The notes under the pieces: generated by a model
Database searches by the model: none
Told to the model about the DNA's origin: nothing
The model's input: only the letters and a program-made list of their open reading frames with translations
Source of the DNA: Devosia sp. Root635
GTDB lineage: Bacteria > Pseudomonadota > Alphaproteobacteria > Rhizobiales > Devosiaceae
Length of the DNA: 64,000 nucleotides
NCBI RefSeq assembly: GCF_001427605.1
Contig: NZ_LMGZ01000012.1
Location: forward strand, 63,071-127,070
Reading direction: 5' to 3'
Shown here: in pieces, positions 56,560 to 64,000 of the stretch
Position numbering within the stretch: the first letter of the stretch is position 1
Layout of the letters: each line of letters starts with the position of its first letter
Program-made: the position numbers and the translations under genes

Positions 56560-58014
56560 CTACTCCTCCAGCATGCGCTTGAGCAGTTCGATTTCCTGGG
56601 CCAGTTCCACGTCGTCCTTGATCATCTGCTCGACCTTGCGGACCGAGTGGAGGACCGTCGTGTGGTCACGGCCGCCGAAGCGCCGGCCGATTTCGGGCAG
56701 CGAGCGGCTGGTCAGCGCCTTGGCGAGGAACATGGCGATCTGGCGCGGGCGCACCACGTCGCGCGAGCGGCGGGCCGACAGCAATTCGTTGCGCGGCACC
56801 TTGTAGTGGCGCGAGACGATCTTGAGGATGTCCTCGATGCGGACGCGGCGGGCTTCGCGCGAGCGGATCAGGTCGCCCAGGGTCTTTTCGGCCAGCGGCA
56901 CGGTGATGAGTTCGCCGGTGAGCTGATTGGCGGCCACCAGCCGGTTGACGGCGCCATCGAGGTCGCGGCCATGGCTCACCACGGCGCGGGCGACATAGTC
57001 GATCACCGGCGCCGGGAAATGCATGCCATAGCGGGCGGCCGACTGCTCGGCGCGGCGCTGCACGATGGCCTTGCGCAGGTCGAGGTCGAAGCCGGAAATC
57101 GGCACGACGAGACCGCCGGAGAGGCGCGACCGAATCCGCTCGTCCAGCATTTCGAGATCGCGCGGCGGCGCGTCACCGGCCACCACGACCTGCTTGGCGC
57201 CGGTCAGCAGCGTGCCCAGCGTATGGCCGAATTCGGTGGCCGACTTGCCCTGCAGGAACTGCATGTCGTCGATCAGCAGCAGGTCGACCCGGCGCAGCCA
57301 GTCCTTGAAGCCGAGCGCCGACTGGCGCTGCACGGCGGCAATGAAATGGTACATGAAGTGGTCGGCCGTCAGGTAGACGATGTTCTTGGCCGGATCGGCC
57401 TGCTGCACCTGGTGGGCGATGGCGTTGAGCAAATGCGATTTGCCCAGGCCGACGGTGGAATGGATATAGACCGGGTTGAAGCTCACCGTATTGTTGGTGA
57501 CGGCCTGGGCGATCTGCTTGGCGACGCCAAGGGCCATTTCGTTGGCCGAGCCGGGTACGAAGCTGTCGAAGGTCATGCGCGGGTCGATGGCGCTGCCGGC
57601 CAGGGCGTCGCCCTTGGCGGCGGAATTGTCGCGCACCAGGCGCGGCTGGTGTACCGGAGCCGGGGCGGCGGTCACCGAGGGGGCGGCGGCTTGGCTGGGC
57701 GAGGCAGGTTCGGCCTGGGGCTGGGCCAGGCGGGGGCGGGCCTGGCCGTTGACGCGCAGGGTGACCTGAATGCGGGCCACCTCTTCGGCATCCTGCCGGA
57801 AGGCTTCCAGGATACGGTCGGCATAGTTGGACTGGACCCAGGAGCAAAGGAACCGCGTCGGCGCCGACAGATGCACCACGTCCTCGACCATTTCCTCGAG
57901 CTCGAGGCGGGCGAACCAGGAGGTAAACACATCCTCGCCGACGCCGGCCTTGAGACGGGCGCGCACCCGGTTCCAGAGTTCGCGCTGACCTTCGGAAGTG
58001 TCGGAGGTGGTCAT
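56560..58014 (-). CDS. dnaA: Chromosomal replication initiator DnaA
   Basis: DnaA of 484 aa. N-terminal DnaB-contact domain (residues 1-90), a variable Pro/Ala-rich linker (about 95-140), AAA+ domain with the P-loop in IHSTVGLGKSHLLNAI and Walker B in LLLIDDMQFLQGK, and a DNA-binding domain ending in FGGRDHTTVLHSVRKVEQM. The Walker A reads GLGKS where GxGKT is common. The start is ATG 58014, in the usual position. A long upstream region (58015-58930) separates it from rpsT. Confidence 0.97.
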   Translation of the reverse strand: MTTSDTSEGQRELWNRVRARLKAGVGEDVFTSWFARLELEEMVEDVVHLSAPTRFLCSWVQSNYADRILEAFRQDAEEVARIQVTLRVNGQARPRLAQPQAEPASPSQAAAPSVTAAPAPVHQPRLVRDNSAAKGDALAGSAIDPRMTFDSFVPGSANEMALGVAKQIAQAVTNNTVSFNPVYIHSTVGLGKSHLLNAIAHQVQQADPAKNIVYLTADHFMYHFIAAVQRQSALGFKDWLRRVDLLLIDDMQFLQGKSATEFGHTLGTLLTGAKQVVVAGDAPPRDLEMLDERIRSRLSGGLVVPISGFDLDLRKAIVQRRAEQSAARYGMHFPAPVIDYVARAVVSHGRDLDGAVNRLVAANQLTGELITVPLAEKTLGDLIRSREARRVRIEDILKIVSRHYKVPRNELLSARRSRDVVRPRQIAMFLAKALTSRSLPEIGRRFGGRDHTTVLHSVRKVEQMIKDDVELAQEIELLKRMLEE

Positions 58015-58930
58015 GACAGGTTTTTCGCCTTGTGTGGTCGGAAGGGAGGAGGAGGGATTGGCCTGGACCCAATCATCTCTTCCCGCGGTTACCTGTCGCA
58101 TCATCGTGAAGTGCCCCATTTCTGTTCGATCCGTCCGGCCCGCAAAGCGCGTACGGCTGTCTGCCCTGTTCGCCATGCCCCCCGGACTCTGCGGTCCATC
58201 GGCCACGGCTTCGCCACCACGCCCGATTGAGACGGGCGCATTTTTCTGTCCGGTGGAAAGCCACCGGCTTCAAACTCGTTCCTTGTCGTGAACCCGGCCT
58301 ATCGGCCGAAGGCTTTACTGAAATCCGCCGATCCTGATCGGACCGGAAGCCAAACTCGCCGCCAACACAACCCTTACCGGAATGAAACGCCTACCGCATC
58401 GCTGCCGAGAAGCTGAAAACCAACGCCCCGAAAAATGACCCCACCAGTCGCTGCCGGACACTCGTTTCTGGTGTCCATTTTCGCGCTGGCCAGATTACTG
58501 TAGAGGGACGATTTTGGAGCTGCAACCGTGGAATCTGCAAAATGAGGGCTTGACTCCGAGGATGTCATTTTCGGTTGCCCGGCCCCGCCAAAGTCCCTCA
58601 AACCAAGGGCCTGTGACTCAACGCAGATTCCAAACCTTAGCCCTCATCACGCAGTAAAAATATTATTTCGGCGCTGGCCGGACTTTACCGTAAAACGCCG
58701 TCCGGCAATGGCCGAAAGAACCAGCGACAAGCCGCTAAGCGACTGAAAATCCTGATAAAACGTCCATTTCCCTCATTGGGGCCCCCTTGTCACCCGGCTG
58801 TCACGCCGATGACACAGAGCGGTCAATTCGGAAAATCCTTGCCCGTCTACCATACAAAGAAAAGGGCTCCCTGGGGAGCCCGAAATCCTTGGCCGGGGCC
58901 GCGCTGGAAAGATACCGCGGCAGAACCAGA
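58015..58930. other. Long dnaA upstream region with repeated motifs
   Basis: 916 bases without a supported gene between dnaA and rpsT, partly AT-richer than its surroundings (near 58655-58670). It contains a direct repeat GCGCTGGCC at 58483 and 58671 with similar following bases, the palindrome CCGATC-CT-GATCGG (58328-58341), and inverted pairs GGAATCTGC/GCAGATTCC and ATGAGGGCT/AGCCCTCAT. I found no good DnaA box (TTATCCACA type). It may hold dnaA regulatory sites and promoters; origin function is not supported. Confidence 0.5.
58856..58881 (-). terminator. Rho-independent terminator after rpsT
   Basis: On the minus strand, stem GGGCTCCC / GGGAGCCC with a two-base loop, followed by TTTTCTTT. 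It lies 50 bases past the rpsT stop. Confidence 0.85.
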
Positions 58931-59197
58931 TCAGACGCTGAGCGCCTTGACCCGGTGGTTGAGGCGGCTGACCTTGCGGGCGGCCAGGTTGGCATGGACG
59001 ATGCCCTTGGTCGCGGCGCGGTTGATCTCGGGTTCGGCAGCCTTGAGGGCTTCCATGGCGACCTTGTGATCGCCGGCCACGATGGCTTCCTCGACCTTGC
59101 GGATGAAGGTGCGCACGCGCGAACGACGCGACTTGTTGACCGCGGTGCGGGCTTCGATCTTGCGGGTAGCCTTCTTGGCTGACGGCGTATTGGCCAT
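58931..59197 (-). CDS. rpsT: 30S ribosomal protein S20
   Basis: S20 of 88 aa: [20 protein letters not shown] and a helical basic body ([20 protein letters not shown]). It binds 16S rRNA in the small subunit. The start is ATG 59197 with AGAGGA at 7 bases. The rpsT-dnaA order is conserved in Rhizobiales. Confidence 0.97.
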   Translation of the reverse strand: MANTPSAKKATRKIEARTAVNKSRRSRVRTFIRKVEEAIVAGDHKVAMEALKAAEPEINRAATKGIVHANLAARKVSRLNHRVKALSV

Positions 59198-59346
59198 AAC
59201 GGTCCTCTTGGCGTCCAACCGGCCGTTTGCACGCTTATCGCGCAGCAGTCGTCCGGCATGAAATGAAATCGGCGGCTTTCGACTGCCGCCAAGTTGGCCG
59301 GTCTATAGGGGAAAGGCGGGGGAGCGTCAACTGGATTCAGGGCTCC

Positions 59347-59392
59347 TTGCCTCGCCCCTCAGAGGAGAAGTCGGCGGCGAAGCCGACGGGTG
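59347..59392. repeat. Truncated, decayed family B element
   Basis: CTTGCCTCGCCCCTCAGAGG, then AGAAGTCGGCGGCGAAGCCG and ACGGGTG: the order of a family B half-element (palindrome, variable hairpin GTCGGC/GCCGAC, GGGTG). It stops abruptly where the mutM stop codon begins at 59393. Confidence 0.55.
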
Positions 59393-60280
59393 CTAGACCG
59401 CCTGCTGGCACACCGGGCAGAAAAACGTCGAGCGACCCGATTGCACGATCCTTTGCACCACCCCGGTACAGAGCGGCGTCGGGCAGGGTTCGCCTTCGCG
59501 GTCATAGACGGCAAAGCGGTGCTGGAAATAGCCCGAGCCACCCTCGGCATTGCGGAAGTCCCGCAGCGTCGAGCCGCCCACCTCGATGGCTTCCACCAGC
59601 ACCTGCCGCACCGCATGGGCCAGGTCGTCCAGCGCCGGCTTGGGCGCACCCTTGGCCGTCACCAGGGTCCCCGCCAATATTGTGGGCAGGATATGGGCGC
59701 GGTGCAGGGCCTCGGCCACATAGATATTGCCCAGCCCCGCCACCACGCGCTGGTCGAGCAGAGCGGCCTTGATCGGCGCCTTCTTGCCCTTGAAGGCCAC
59801 GGCCATTTCGCCGGCATTGAAATCATTGCCCAGCGGCTCGGGCCCCAGATCCCTGAGATAAGGGCTGTCTGCCACATCATCGTAGAGATCGATGAAGCCG
59901 AAGCGGCGCGGATCGGCATAGATCAAATGGCTCCTGCCGTGTTCGGGATGGGAAATGTCCCACACCATATGGTCGTGTTTCGGCTCCGTCCCCGGCTCGT
60001 AATAGCGCGGCGGCTTGTCGATGCCGTGTTCGGCAAAACGCCACGAGCCGGTCATGCCCAGATGGCTCAGCACGGTCCTGCCGTTGGAGAGCTGGATCAG
60101 CAGATATTTGGCCCGCCGCCCCACCGAGACCACGGCTTGCCCTTCCAGCGCCTGGGCCAGCCCCGCGGGAAAAGCAAAGCGCAAATCCTTGCGGTTGAGC
60201 GTCACCTTGTCGATGGTCGCGCCCACCAGCCAGGGTTCGAGGCCACGGCGGACGGTTTCGACCTCGGGCAGTTCGGGCAT
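59393..60280 (-). CDS. mutM: Formamidopyrimidine-DNA glycosylase
   Basis: MutM/Fpg of 295 aa, which excises 8-oxoguanine. The catalytic N-terminal Pro-Glu is present ([14 protein letters not shown]). The zinc finger at the end has four Cys (CPTPLC and FFCPVCQQ). An insertion and total length slightly above 280 are common in alphaproteobacteria. It is divergent from ubiE, with 93 bases between starts. Confidence 0.96.
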   Translation of the reverse strand: MPELPEVETVRRGLEPWLVGATIDKVTLNRKDLRFAFPAGLAQALEGQAVVSVGRRAKYLLIQLSNGRTVLSHLGMTGSWRFAEHGIDKPPRYYEPGTEPKHDHMVWDISHPEHGRSHLIYADPRRFGFIDLYDDVADSPYLRDLGPEPLGNDFNAGEMAVAFKGKKAPIKAALLDQRVVAGLGNIYVAEALHRAHILPTILAGTLVTAKGAPKPALDDLAHAVRQVLVEAIEVGGSTLRDFRNAEGGSGYFQHRFAVYDREGEPCPTPLCTGVVQRIVQSGRSTFFCPVCQQAV

Positions 60281-60373
60281 TTCTTATCCTTTTACCTGTG
60301 CGGCTTTGTGCCATGGGCAATCTGGAAGGTCTTATATATGGTGCGCGCCATTCAAATTGTATCGAGCAACGCC

Positions 60374-61138
60374 ATGACTGACGCGACAGAAACCACCCAT
60401 TTCGGCGAACAGACCGTGGCCATGGACGACAAGCAGGGCCTGGTCAACAAGGTCTTCCACGACGTGGCGGATCGCTACGACCTGATGAACGACCTGATGA
60501 GCGCCGGCATCCACCGCATCTGGAAGGATGGCCTGGTCAACGAGCTGGCCCCGCCCAGGACCGGCGCGCGGCCATACCGGGTGCTCGACATGGCCGGCGG
60601 CACCGGCGATATCGCCGAGCGCATCATCAATGCTTCGGTCGGCTATGCCGAAGTGGTGGTTTCCGACATCAATGCCGACATGCTGCGCGTCGGCGCCGAG
60701 CGGGCAAAGACCTGGCGCTACCCGGCGCAGGCCGGTTTCGTCGAGGCCAATGCCGAGGAACTGCCCTTCGAGGACAACAGTTTCGACGCCTATACGATCG
60801 CCTTCGGCATTCGCAACGTGCCGCGCATCCAGAAAGCGCTGAACGAGGCCCATCGCGTGCTGAAACGCGGCGGCCGCATCCTCGTGCTCGAATTTTCCCA
60901 GGTCGACGTGCCCGGCTTCGACGCGGTCTACAAGCTCTATTCCGACCGCGTCATCCCGCCCATGGGCAGGCTGGTGACCGGCGATGCCCAGCCCTACCAG
61001 TATTTCGTGGAATCGATCCGCAAATTCCCCAACCCGCAGGCCTTTTCGGCCATGCTGACCACGGCGGGCTTCAAGCGGGTGAAGCACACTTCCTTCACCG
61101 GCAACATCGCCACGCTGTTTTCGGGGTGGAAGATTTGA
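60374..61138 (+). CDS. ubiE: Ubiquinone/menaquinone biosynthesis C-methyltransferase
   Basis: Methyltransferase of 254 aa with SAM motif [15 protein letters not shown], then [20 protein letters not shown] and [20 protein letters not shown]. It methylates the ring of the ubiquinone precursor. ATG 60374 was chosen; a longer open frame upstream runs antisense inside mutM. In relatives ubiB follows directly, but here a DUF559 cassette lies between. Confidence 0.95.
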   Translation: MTDATETTHFGEQTVAMDDKQGLVNKVFHDVADRYDLMNDLMSAGIHRIWKDGLVNELAPPRTGARPYRVLDMAGGTGDIAERIINASVGYAEVVVSDINADMLRVGAERAKTWRYPAQAGFVEANAEELPFEDNSFDAYTIAFGIRNVPRIQKALNEAHRVLKRGGRILVLEFSQVDVPGFDAVYKLYSDRVIPPMGRLVTGDAQPYQYFVESIRKFPNPQAFSAMLTTAGFKRVKHTSFTGNIATLFSGWKI

Positions 61139-61152
61139 TGGGGCGGAGCCCG

Positions 61153-61616
61153 TCCTTACCTCTCCCTTTGGGGGAGAGGTCGCCGCGCAGCGGCGGGTGA
61201 GGGGGCCTTATGAGCGTCCTCAAGACGAAATTTGCGGCCAGAAGCGCCAGGACTTTGCGCCAGAACTCCACCGACGCCGAGCGCAAGCTGTGGTCGGTGC
61301 AGCGGGATCGCCAATTGCTCGGATTCAAGTTCGTCCGCCAGCAGGCGGTGGGGCCCTATATCGCGGACTTCGCCTGCCGCGAGGCAGACCTGATCGTCGA
61401 GCTCGATGGCGGCCAGCATGCCGGGTCCAACAGGGACGAGCAACGGACCGGGGCCCTCGCCCAACACGGCCATCAGGTCATCCGCTTCTGGAACAACGAT
61501 GTCCTGACCAATGTCGAAGGCGCGCTCCTGCTGATTGCCGAACACTTGAACAAGGCCCCCTCACCCGGCCTTCGCTTTGCGAAGTCCGACCTCTCCCCCA
61601 AAGGGAGAGGTAAGGA
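61153..61616. mobile_element. Candidate mobile cassette: DUF559 gene between inverted family B repeats
   Basis: A 464-bp unit with perfect 30-bp inverted arms (61153-61182 and 61587-61616; TCCTTACCTCTCCCTTTGGG... on the left). Inside each arm is a variable GC hairpin and then the family end GGGTGAGGGGGCCTT (61195-61209) or AAGGCCCCCTCACCC (61552-61566). The DUF559 gene starts one base after the left repeat end. It sits between ubiE and ubiB, genes usually adjacent. Mobility is inferred from structure. Confidence 0.5.
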
Positions 61617-61626
61617 AGAAAAATGA
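61210..61626 (+). CDS. DUF559 endonuclease-like protein
   Basis: Protein of 138 aa of the DUF559 family, a Vsr/PD-(D/E)xK-like nuclease fold. LRQNSTDAERKLW opens the domain, then FKFVRQQAVGPYIADFACRE, ADLIVELDGGQH (Asp, Glu and Asp of the putative active site) and HQVIRFWNNDVLTN. The last 25 residues (from NKAPSPGLRFAKSDLSPKGR) are encoded by the right-hand repeat and are not part of the family. The start ATG follows GAGGGGG of the left repeat. It overlaps the ubiB start by four bases. Confidence 0.8.
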   Translation: MSVLKTKFAARSARTLRQNSTDAERKLWSVQRDRQLLGFKFVRQQAVGPYIADFACREADLIVELDGGQHAGSNRDEQRTGALAQHGHQVIRFWNNDVLTNVEGALLLIAEHLNKAPSPGLRFAKSDLSPKGRGKEEK

Positions 61627-63179
61627 TCCTCTCCGCCTATTTCCGCCTGTTCCGGGCCGGCTATGTCCTGGCCCGTGAAGGTGCTCTTTCCATTCCCGGC
61701 GAATTGCCCCCCGCTTTGGCGCCCCTGCGCGTCGGCATCTGGCTGGGTCGGCTGGTGGAACGACCCAGCGTGCGCAGGACCGGCCATGTGGAACGCCTCA
61801 ACAAGGCGCTCAACCGCCTCGGCCCGACCTATGTCAAGTTCGGCCAGACGCTGGCGACCCGCCCCGATGTGGTCGGCCCGCAGATCGCCAATGATCTCAG
61901 TGGCCTGCAGGACAAGATGGAGCCGTTCGACCCGGCTTTGGTCCCCGCCATCCTGACCGCCGCGCTCGGCGACAAGGCCGGTGAACTCACCGAGCTGTCC
62001 CCACCTGTCGCCGCCGCCTCCATCGCCCAGGTCCACAAGGCCCGGCTGAAACCTGCCGATGGCCTGCCGAAAACCGTTGCCGTGAAAATCCTCCGCCCCG
62101 GTGTCGAAGCCCGGTTCATGGCCGATATCGAGAGCTTCTATGCCGCGGCGCGCCTCGCCGAAGGCTGGGTGAAATCCACCCGCCGGCTGCGCCCCACCGA
62201 GGTCGTCGAAACCCTCGACCGCTCGGCCCGGCTCGAACTCGACCTGCGGCTCGAAGCCGCCGCCATTTCCGAAATGGTCGAGAATATCAAGGACGATACC
62301 GGCTTCGTCATCCCCACCGTGAGCTGGGACCATGTCGCCCAGAACGTGCTGACCACGAGTTGGGTCGAGGGCATCCCCATTCGCGAGCATGCGGCGCTCG
62401 ATGCGGCCGGGATCGACCGCAAGGCGCTGGCCGCCAAGCTGCTGCAGGGCTTCCTGCGCCATGCCATCCGCGACGGCTTCTTCCATGCCGACATGCACCC
62501 GGGCAATCTCTTCGCCGATCCGAAGACCGGCGACGTCATCGCCGTCGATTTCGGCATTATGGGCCGCATCAACCGCAAGGAACGGCGCTTCCTCGCCGAT
62601 ATCCTCTACGGCTTCATCACCCGCAATTATCGCCTGGTGGCCGAGCGGCATTTCGATATCGGCTATGTGCCCAAGGACCAGTCGGTCGATGACTTTGCCC
62701 TGGCCATCCGCTCCATCGGCGAGCCGCTGCATGGCCGCACGGCTTCCGACATTTCCATGGCCAAGGTGCTGGGCCAGCTCTTTGCCATCACCGATCTCTT
62801 TTCCATGCAGACCCGTCCCGAGCTGGTGCTGCTGCAAAAGTCCATGGTGCTGGTGGAAGGCGTCGCCCGCGCGCTCGATCCCGATCTCGATATCTGGACC
62901 GTGGCCGAGCCGGTGGTCGGCGACTGGCTGCGCAAGGAAGCCGGGCCCCTGGGCCGCATCGAAGACCTCAAGGAGCATTTCAAGGTCATCGCAGAAGCCG
63001 CCGGCCGCCTGCCGGTCATTGCCGCGCAGGCCGAACTGGCTTTGGCCGACTACCATGCCGGCAAGCTGACGCCGCGCCGCGACGGCCTGCTGCGCTGGGC
63101 CCTGCTGGGGCTGATCGGGGTGACCGGGCTGGCCATGCTGGCTTTGCTCTATCGGCTGGTTACCATGCCGTCGTGGTAA
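61623..63179 (+). CDS. ubiB: UbiB-family atypical kinase
   Basis: UbiB/ADCK-type protein of 518 aa supporting ubiquinone synthesis. KxGQ motif in YVKFGQTLATRPDV, Ala-rich nucleotide loop in VAAASIAQVHKARL, catalytic HADMHPGNLF and metal-binding AVDFGIMGR. Two membrane helices at the C-terminus (about residues 487-512). The ATG is just after the right repeat, with GGAAG at 5-7 bases, and overlaps the DUF559 stop. Confidence 0.95.
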   Translation: MILSAYFRLFRAGYVLAREGALSIPGELPPALAPLRVGIWLGRLVERPSVRRTGHVERLNKALNRLGPTYVKFGQTLATRPDVVGPQIANDLSGLQDKMEPFDPALVPAILTAALGDKAGELTELSPPVAAASIAQVHKARLKPADGLPKTVAVKILRPGVEARFMADIESFYAAARLAEGWVKSTRRLRPTEVVETLDRSARLELDLRLEAAAISEMVENIKDDTGFVIPTVSWDHVAQNVLTTSWVEGIPIREHAALDAAGIDRKALAAKLLQGFLRHAIRDGFFHADMHPGNLFADPKTGDVIAVDFGIMGRINRKERRFLADILYGFITRNYRLVAERHFDIGYVPKDQSVDDFALAIRSIGEPLHGRTASDISMAKVLGQLFAITDLFSMQTRPELVLLQKSMVLVEGVARALDPDLDIWTVAEPVVGDWLRKEAGPLGRIEDLKEHFKVIAEAAGRLPVIAAQAELALADYHAGKLTPRRDGLLRWALLGLIGVTGLAMLALLYRLVTMPSW

Positions 63180-63260
63180 GCCGCTTGCCGATTCAAGGAC
63201 TTAACCCTAGATTGCCCGCCGCAATATTTAAATCCGTGCAGCGGTGGAGCGTCGCTACCG

Positions 63261-63719
63261 ATGAACGATCCTGTTTCGATCGACCTGGTCTGGCTCGCCC
63301 ATGGCCAAGGCCTGCCGTTGCCGCGCCAGCAGACGCCGGGTGCTGCCGGGCTCGACCTTGCCGCGGCGCTGGCGCCCGACCTGGTGGTGGAAATCGCCCC
63401 CGGCGCCGTGGCGATGATCCCCACCGGTCTCACAATCGCCCTGCCGCCCGGTTATGAAGCCCAGATTCGCCCCCGCTCGGGCCTCGCCGCCAGGCACGGC
63501 ATCACCGTGCTCAATTCCCCCGGTACGGTCGATGCGGACTATCGCGGCGAGATCAAGGTGCTGCTGATCAACCACGGCACAGCGCCCTTTGCGGTGCGCC
63601 GGGGCGAGCGCATCGCGCAGATGGTGGTGGCGCCGGTCAGCCGGGTCATATTCGAGGAACGGGAGGCGCTCGATGCAACCGAACGCGGCGAGGGTGGGCA
63701 TGGCTCGACGGGGCGCTAG
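63261..63719 (+). CDS. dut: Deoxyuridine triphosphatase (dUTPase)
   Basis: Trimeric dUTPase of 152 aa. Motifs: [20 protein letters not shown], the uracil hairpin [29 protein letters not shown], and C-terminal [11 protein letters not shown] (His where Phe is usual in motif V). It removes dUTP and gives dUMP for thymidylate. In many relatives coaBC separates ubiB and dut; here only 81 bases do. Confidence 0.95.
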   Translation: MNDPVSIDLVWLAHGQGLPLPRQQTPGAAGLDLAAALAPDLVVEIAPGAVAMIPTGLTIALPPGYEAQIRPRSGLAARHGITVLNSPGTVDADYRGEIKVLLINHGTAPFAVRRGERIAQMVVAPVSRVIFEEREALDATERGEGGHGSTGR

Positions 63720-64000
63720 TGTTTTCGCCATGCTGGCGCTGCTGGCCACCCCCGCTTTGGCCGGCGACCGGGCGCTGGTCGATATCATCGGCTATTCCGA
63801 GAGCGGGCAATATTTCGCCTTCGAGGAATTCGGCATCCAGGACGGCTCGGGCTTTGCCTATTCGAGCATCTATGTCGTCGATCTCAGCACCGATTCCTGG
63901 GTGGTCGGCACCCCGATCCGCGAGCAGGCCGATGACGAGGGCGTCACACTTGCCCAGATTCGGGCCGAGGCGCAGGTGCAGGCGGCTGCCGATATCGCGG
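63700..64000 (+). CDS. DUF2259-like secreted protein (partial)
   Basis: It starts at ATG 63700 inside the end of dut, with GAGGG at 6 bases, and runs off the window. The signal peptide [20 protein letters not shown] is followed by [40 protein letters not shown], typical of DUF2259 proteins, whose function is unknown. Overlap with dut suggests co-translation. Confidence 0.75.
   Translation, partial: MARRGASVFAMLALLATPALAGDRALVDIIGYSESGQYFAFEEFGIQDGSGFAYSSIYVVDLSTDSWVVGTPIREQADDEGVTLAQIRAEAQVQAAADIA

Noticed and set aside
58015..58930. Replication origin next to dnaA
   Set aside because: No DnaA-box-like TTATCCACA sequences were found, and in alphaproteobacteria oriC is often away from dnaA; kept only as a possible regulatory region.

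Overview
The window is a GC-rich stretch (no RNA genes seen) of an alphaproteobacterial chromosome, most likely of the order Hyphomicrobiales (Rhizobiales) and plausibly Devosia-like. The basis is gene content and order: rpsT next to dnaA, then dnaN-recF-gyrB; mutM facing ubiE-ubiB-dut; AddB instead of RecBCD; a RegB/RegA (ActS/ActR) redox pair; MmcB; and small DUF1127 and DUF2852 proteins. The genus is an inference from synteny; 16S or whole-genome comparison was not possible here.

Layout. 1-2.7 kb: addB (cut by the window edge) and a MurU-like sugar nucleotidyltransferase. 3-5.2 kb: a GntR/YtrA-type regulator with its own ABC exporter and a likely operator. 5.4-7.9 kb: a two-component system. 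8-10.6 kb: a hypothetical gene and a TadE/TadG pair. 11-17.3 kb: cutC, aqpZ, a FhuF-like ferric reductase, an SH3 protein, a 2-hydroxyacid dehydrogenase, a periplasmic protein, and rbfA-truB. 17.5-18.6 kb: a membrane protein flanked by two micro-proteins. 18.8-29.2 kb: a pyrimidine (dihydropyrimidine to malonate semialdehyde) catabolic and uptake cluster, with a RutR-type regulator and a close match to the RutR operator. 29.3-39.3 kb: NYN protein, reductases, RlpA, LysR, and three related MFS transporters around mmcB. 39.4-45 kb: beta-CASP ribonuclease-like protein, ActR/ActS, DUF2852, YgjP-type metallopeptidase. 45-51.3 kb: PBP1A with an unusual repeat tail, a nucleotidyltransferase gene pair, a secreted HExxH protein, a luciferase-like oxidoreductase, and a P-loop protein. 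51.3-64 kb: gyrB, recF, dnaN, dnaA, rpsT, mutM, ubiE, a DUF559 nuclease cassette, ubiB, dut, and a partial DUF2259 gene.

The most striking feature is between the genes. At least six families of palindromic intergenic repeats recur, some with clean terminal inverted repeats like MITEs. One family (ends AAGGCCCCCTCACCC / GGGTGAGGGGGCCTT) flanks, in inverted orientation with perfect 30-bp arms, a small DUF559 endonuclease gene placed between ubiE and ubiB. That repeat also supplies a ribosome-binding site for two unrelated genes. I propose this as a possible repeat-plus-nuclease mobile system, loosely analogous to REP/RAYT pairs. The proposal is an inference and has not been demonstrated.
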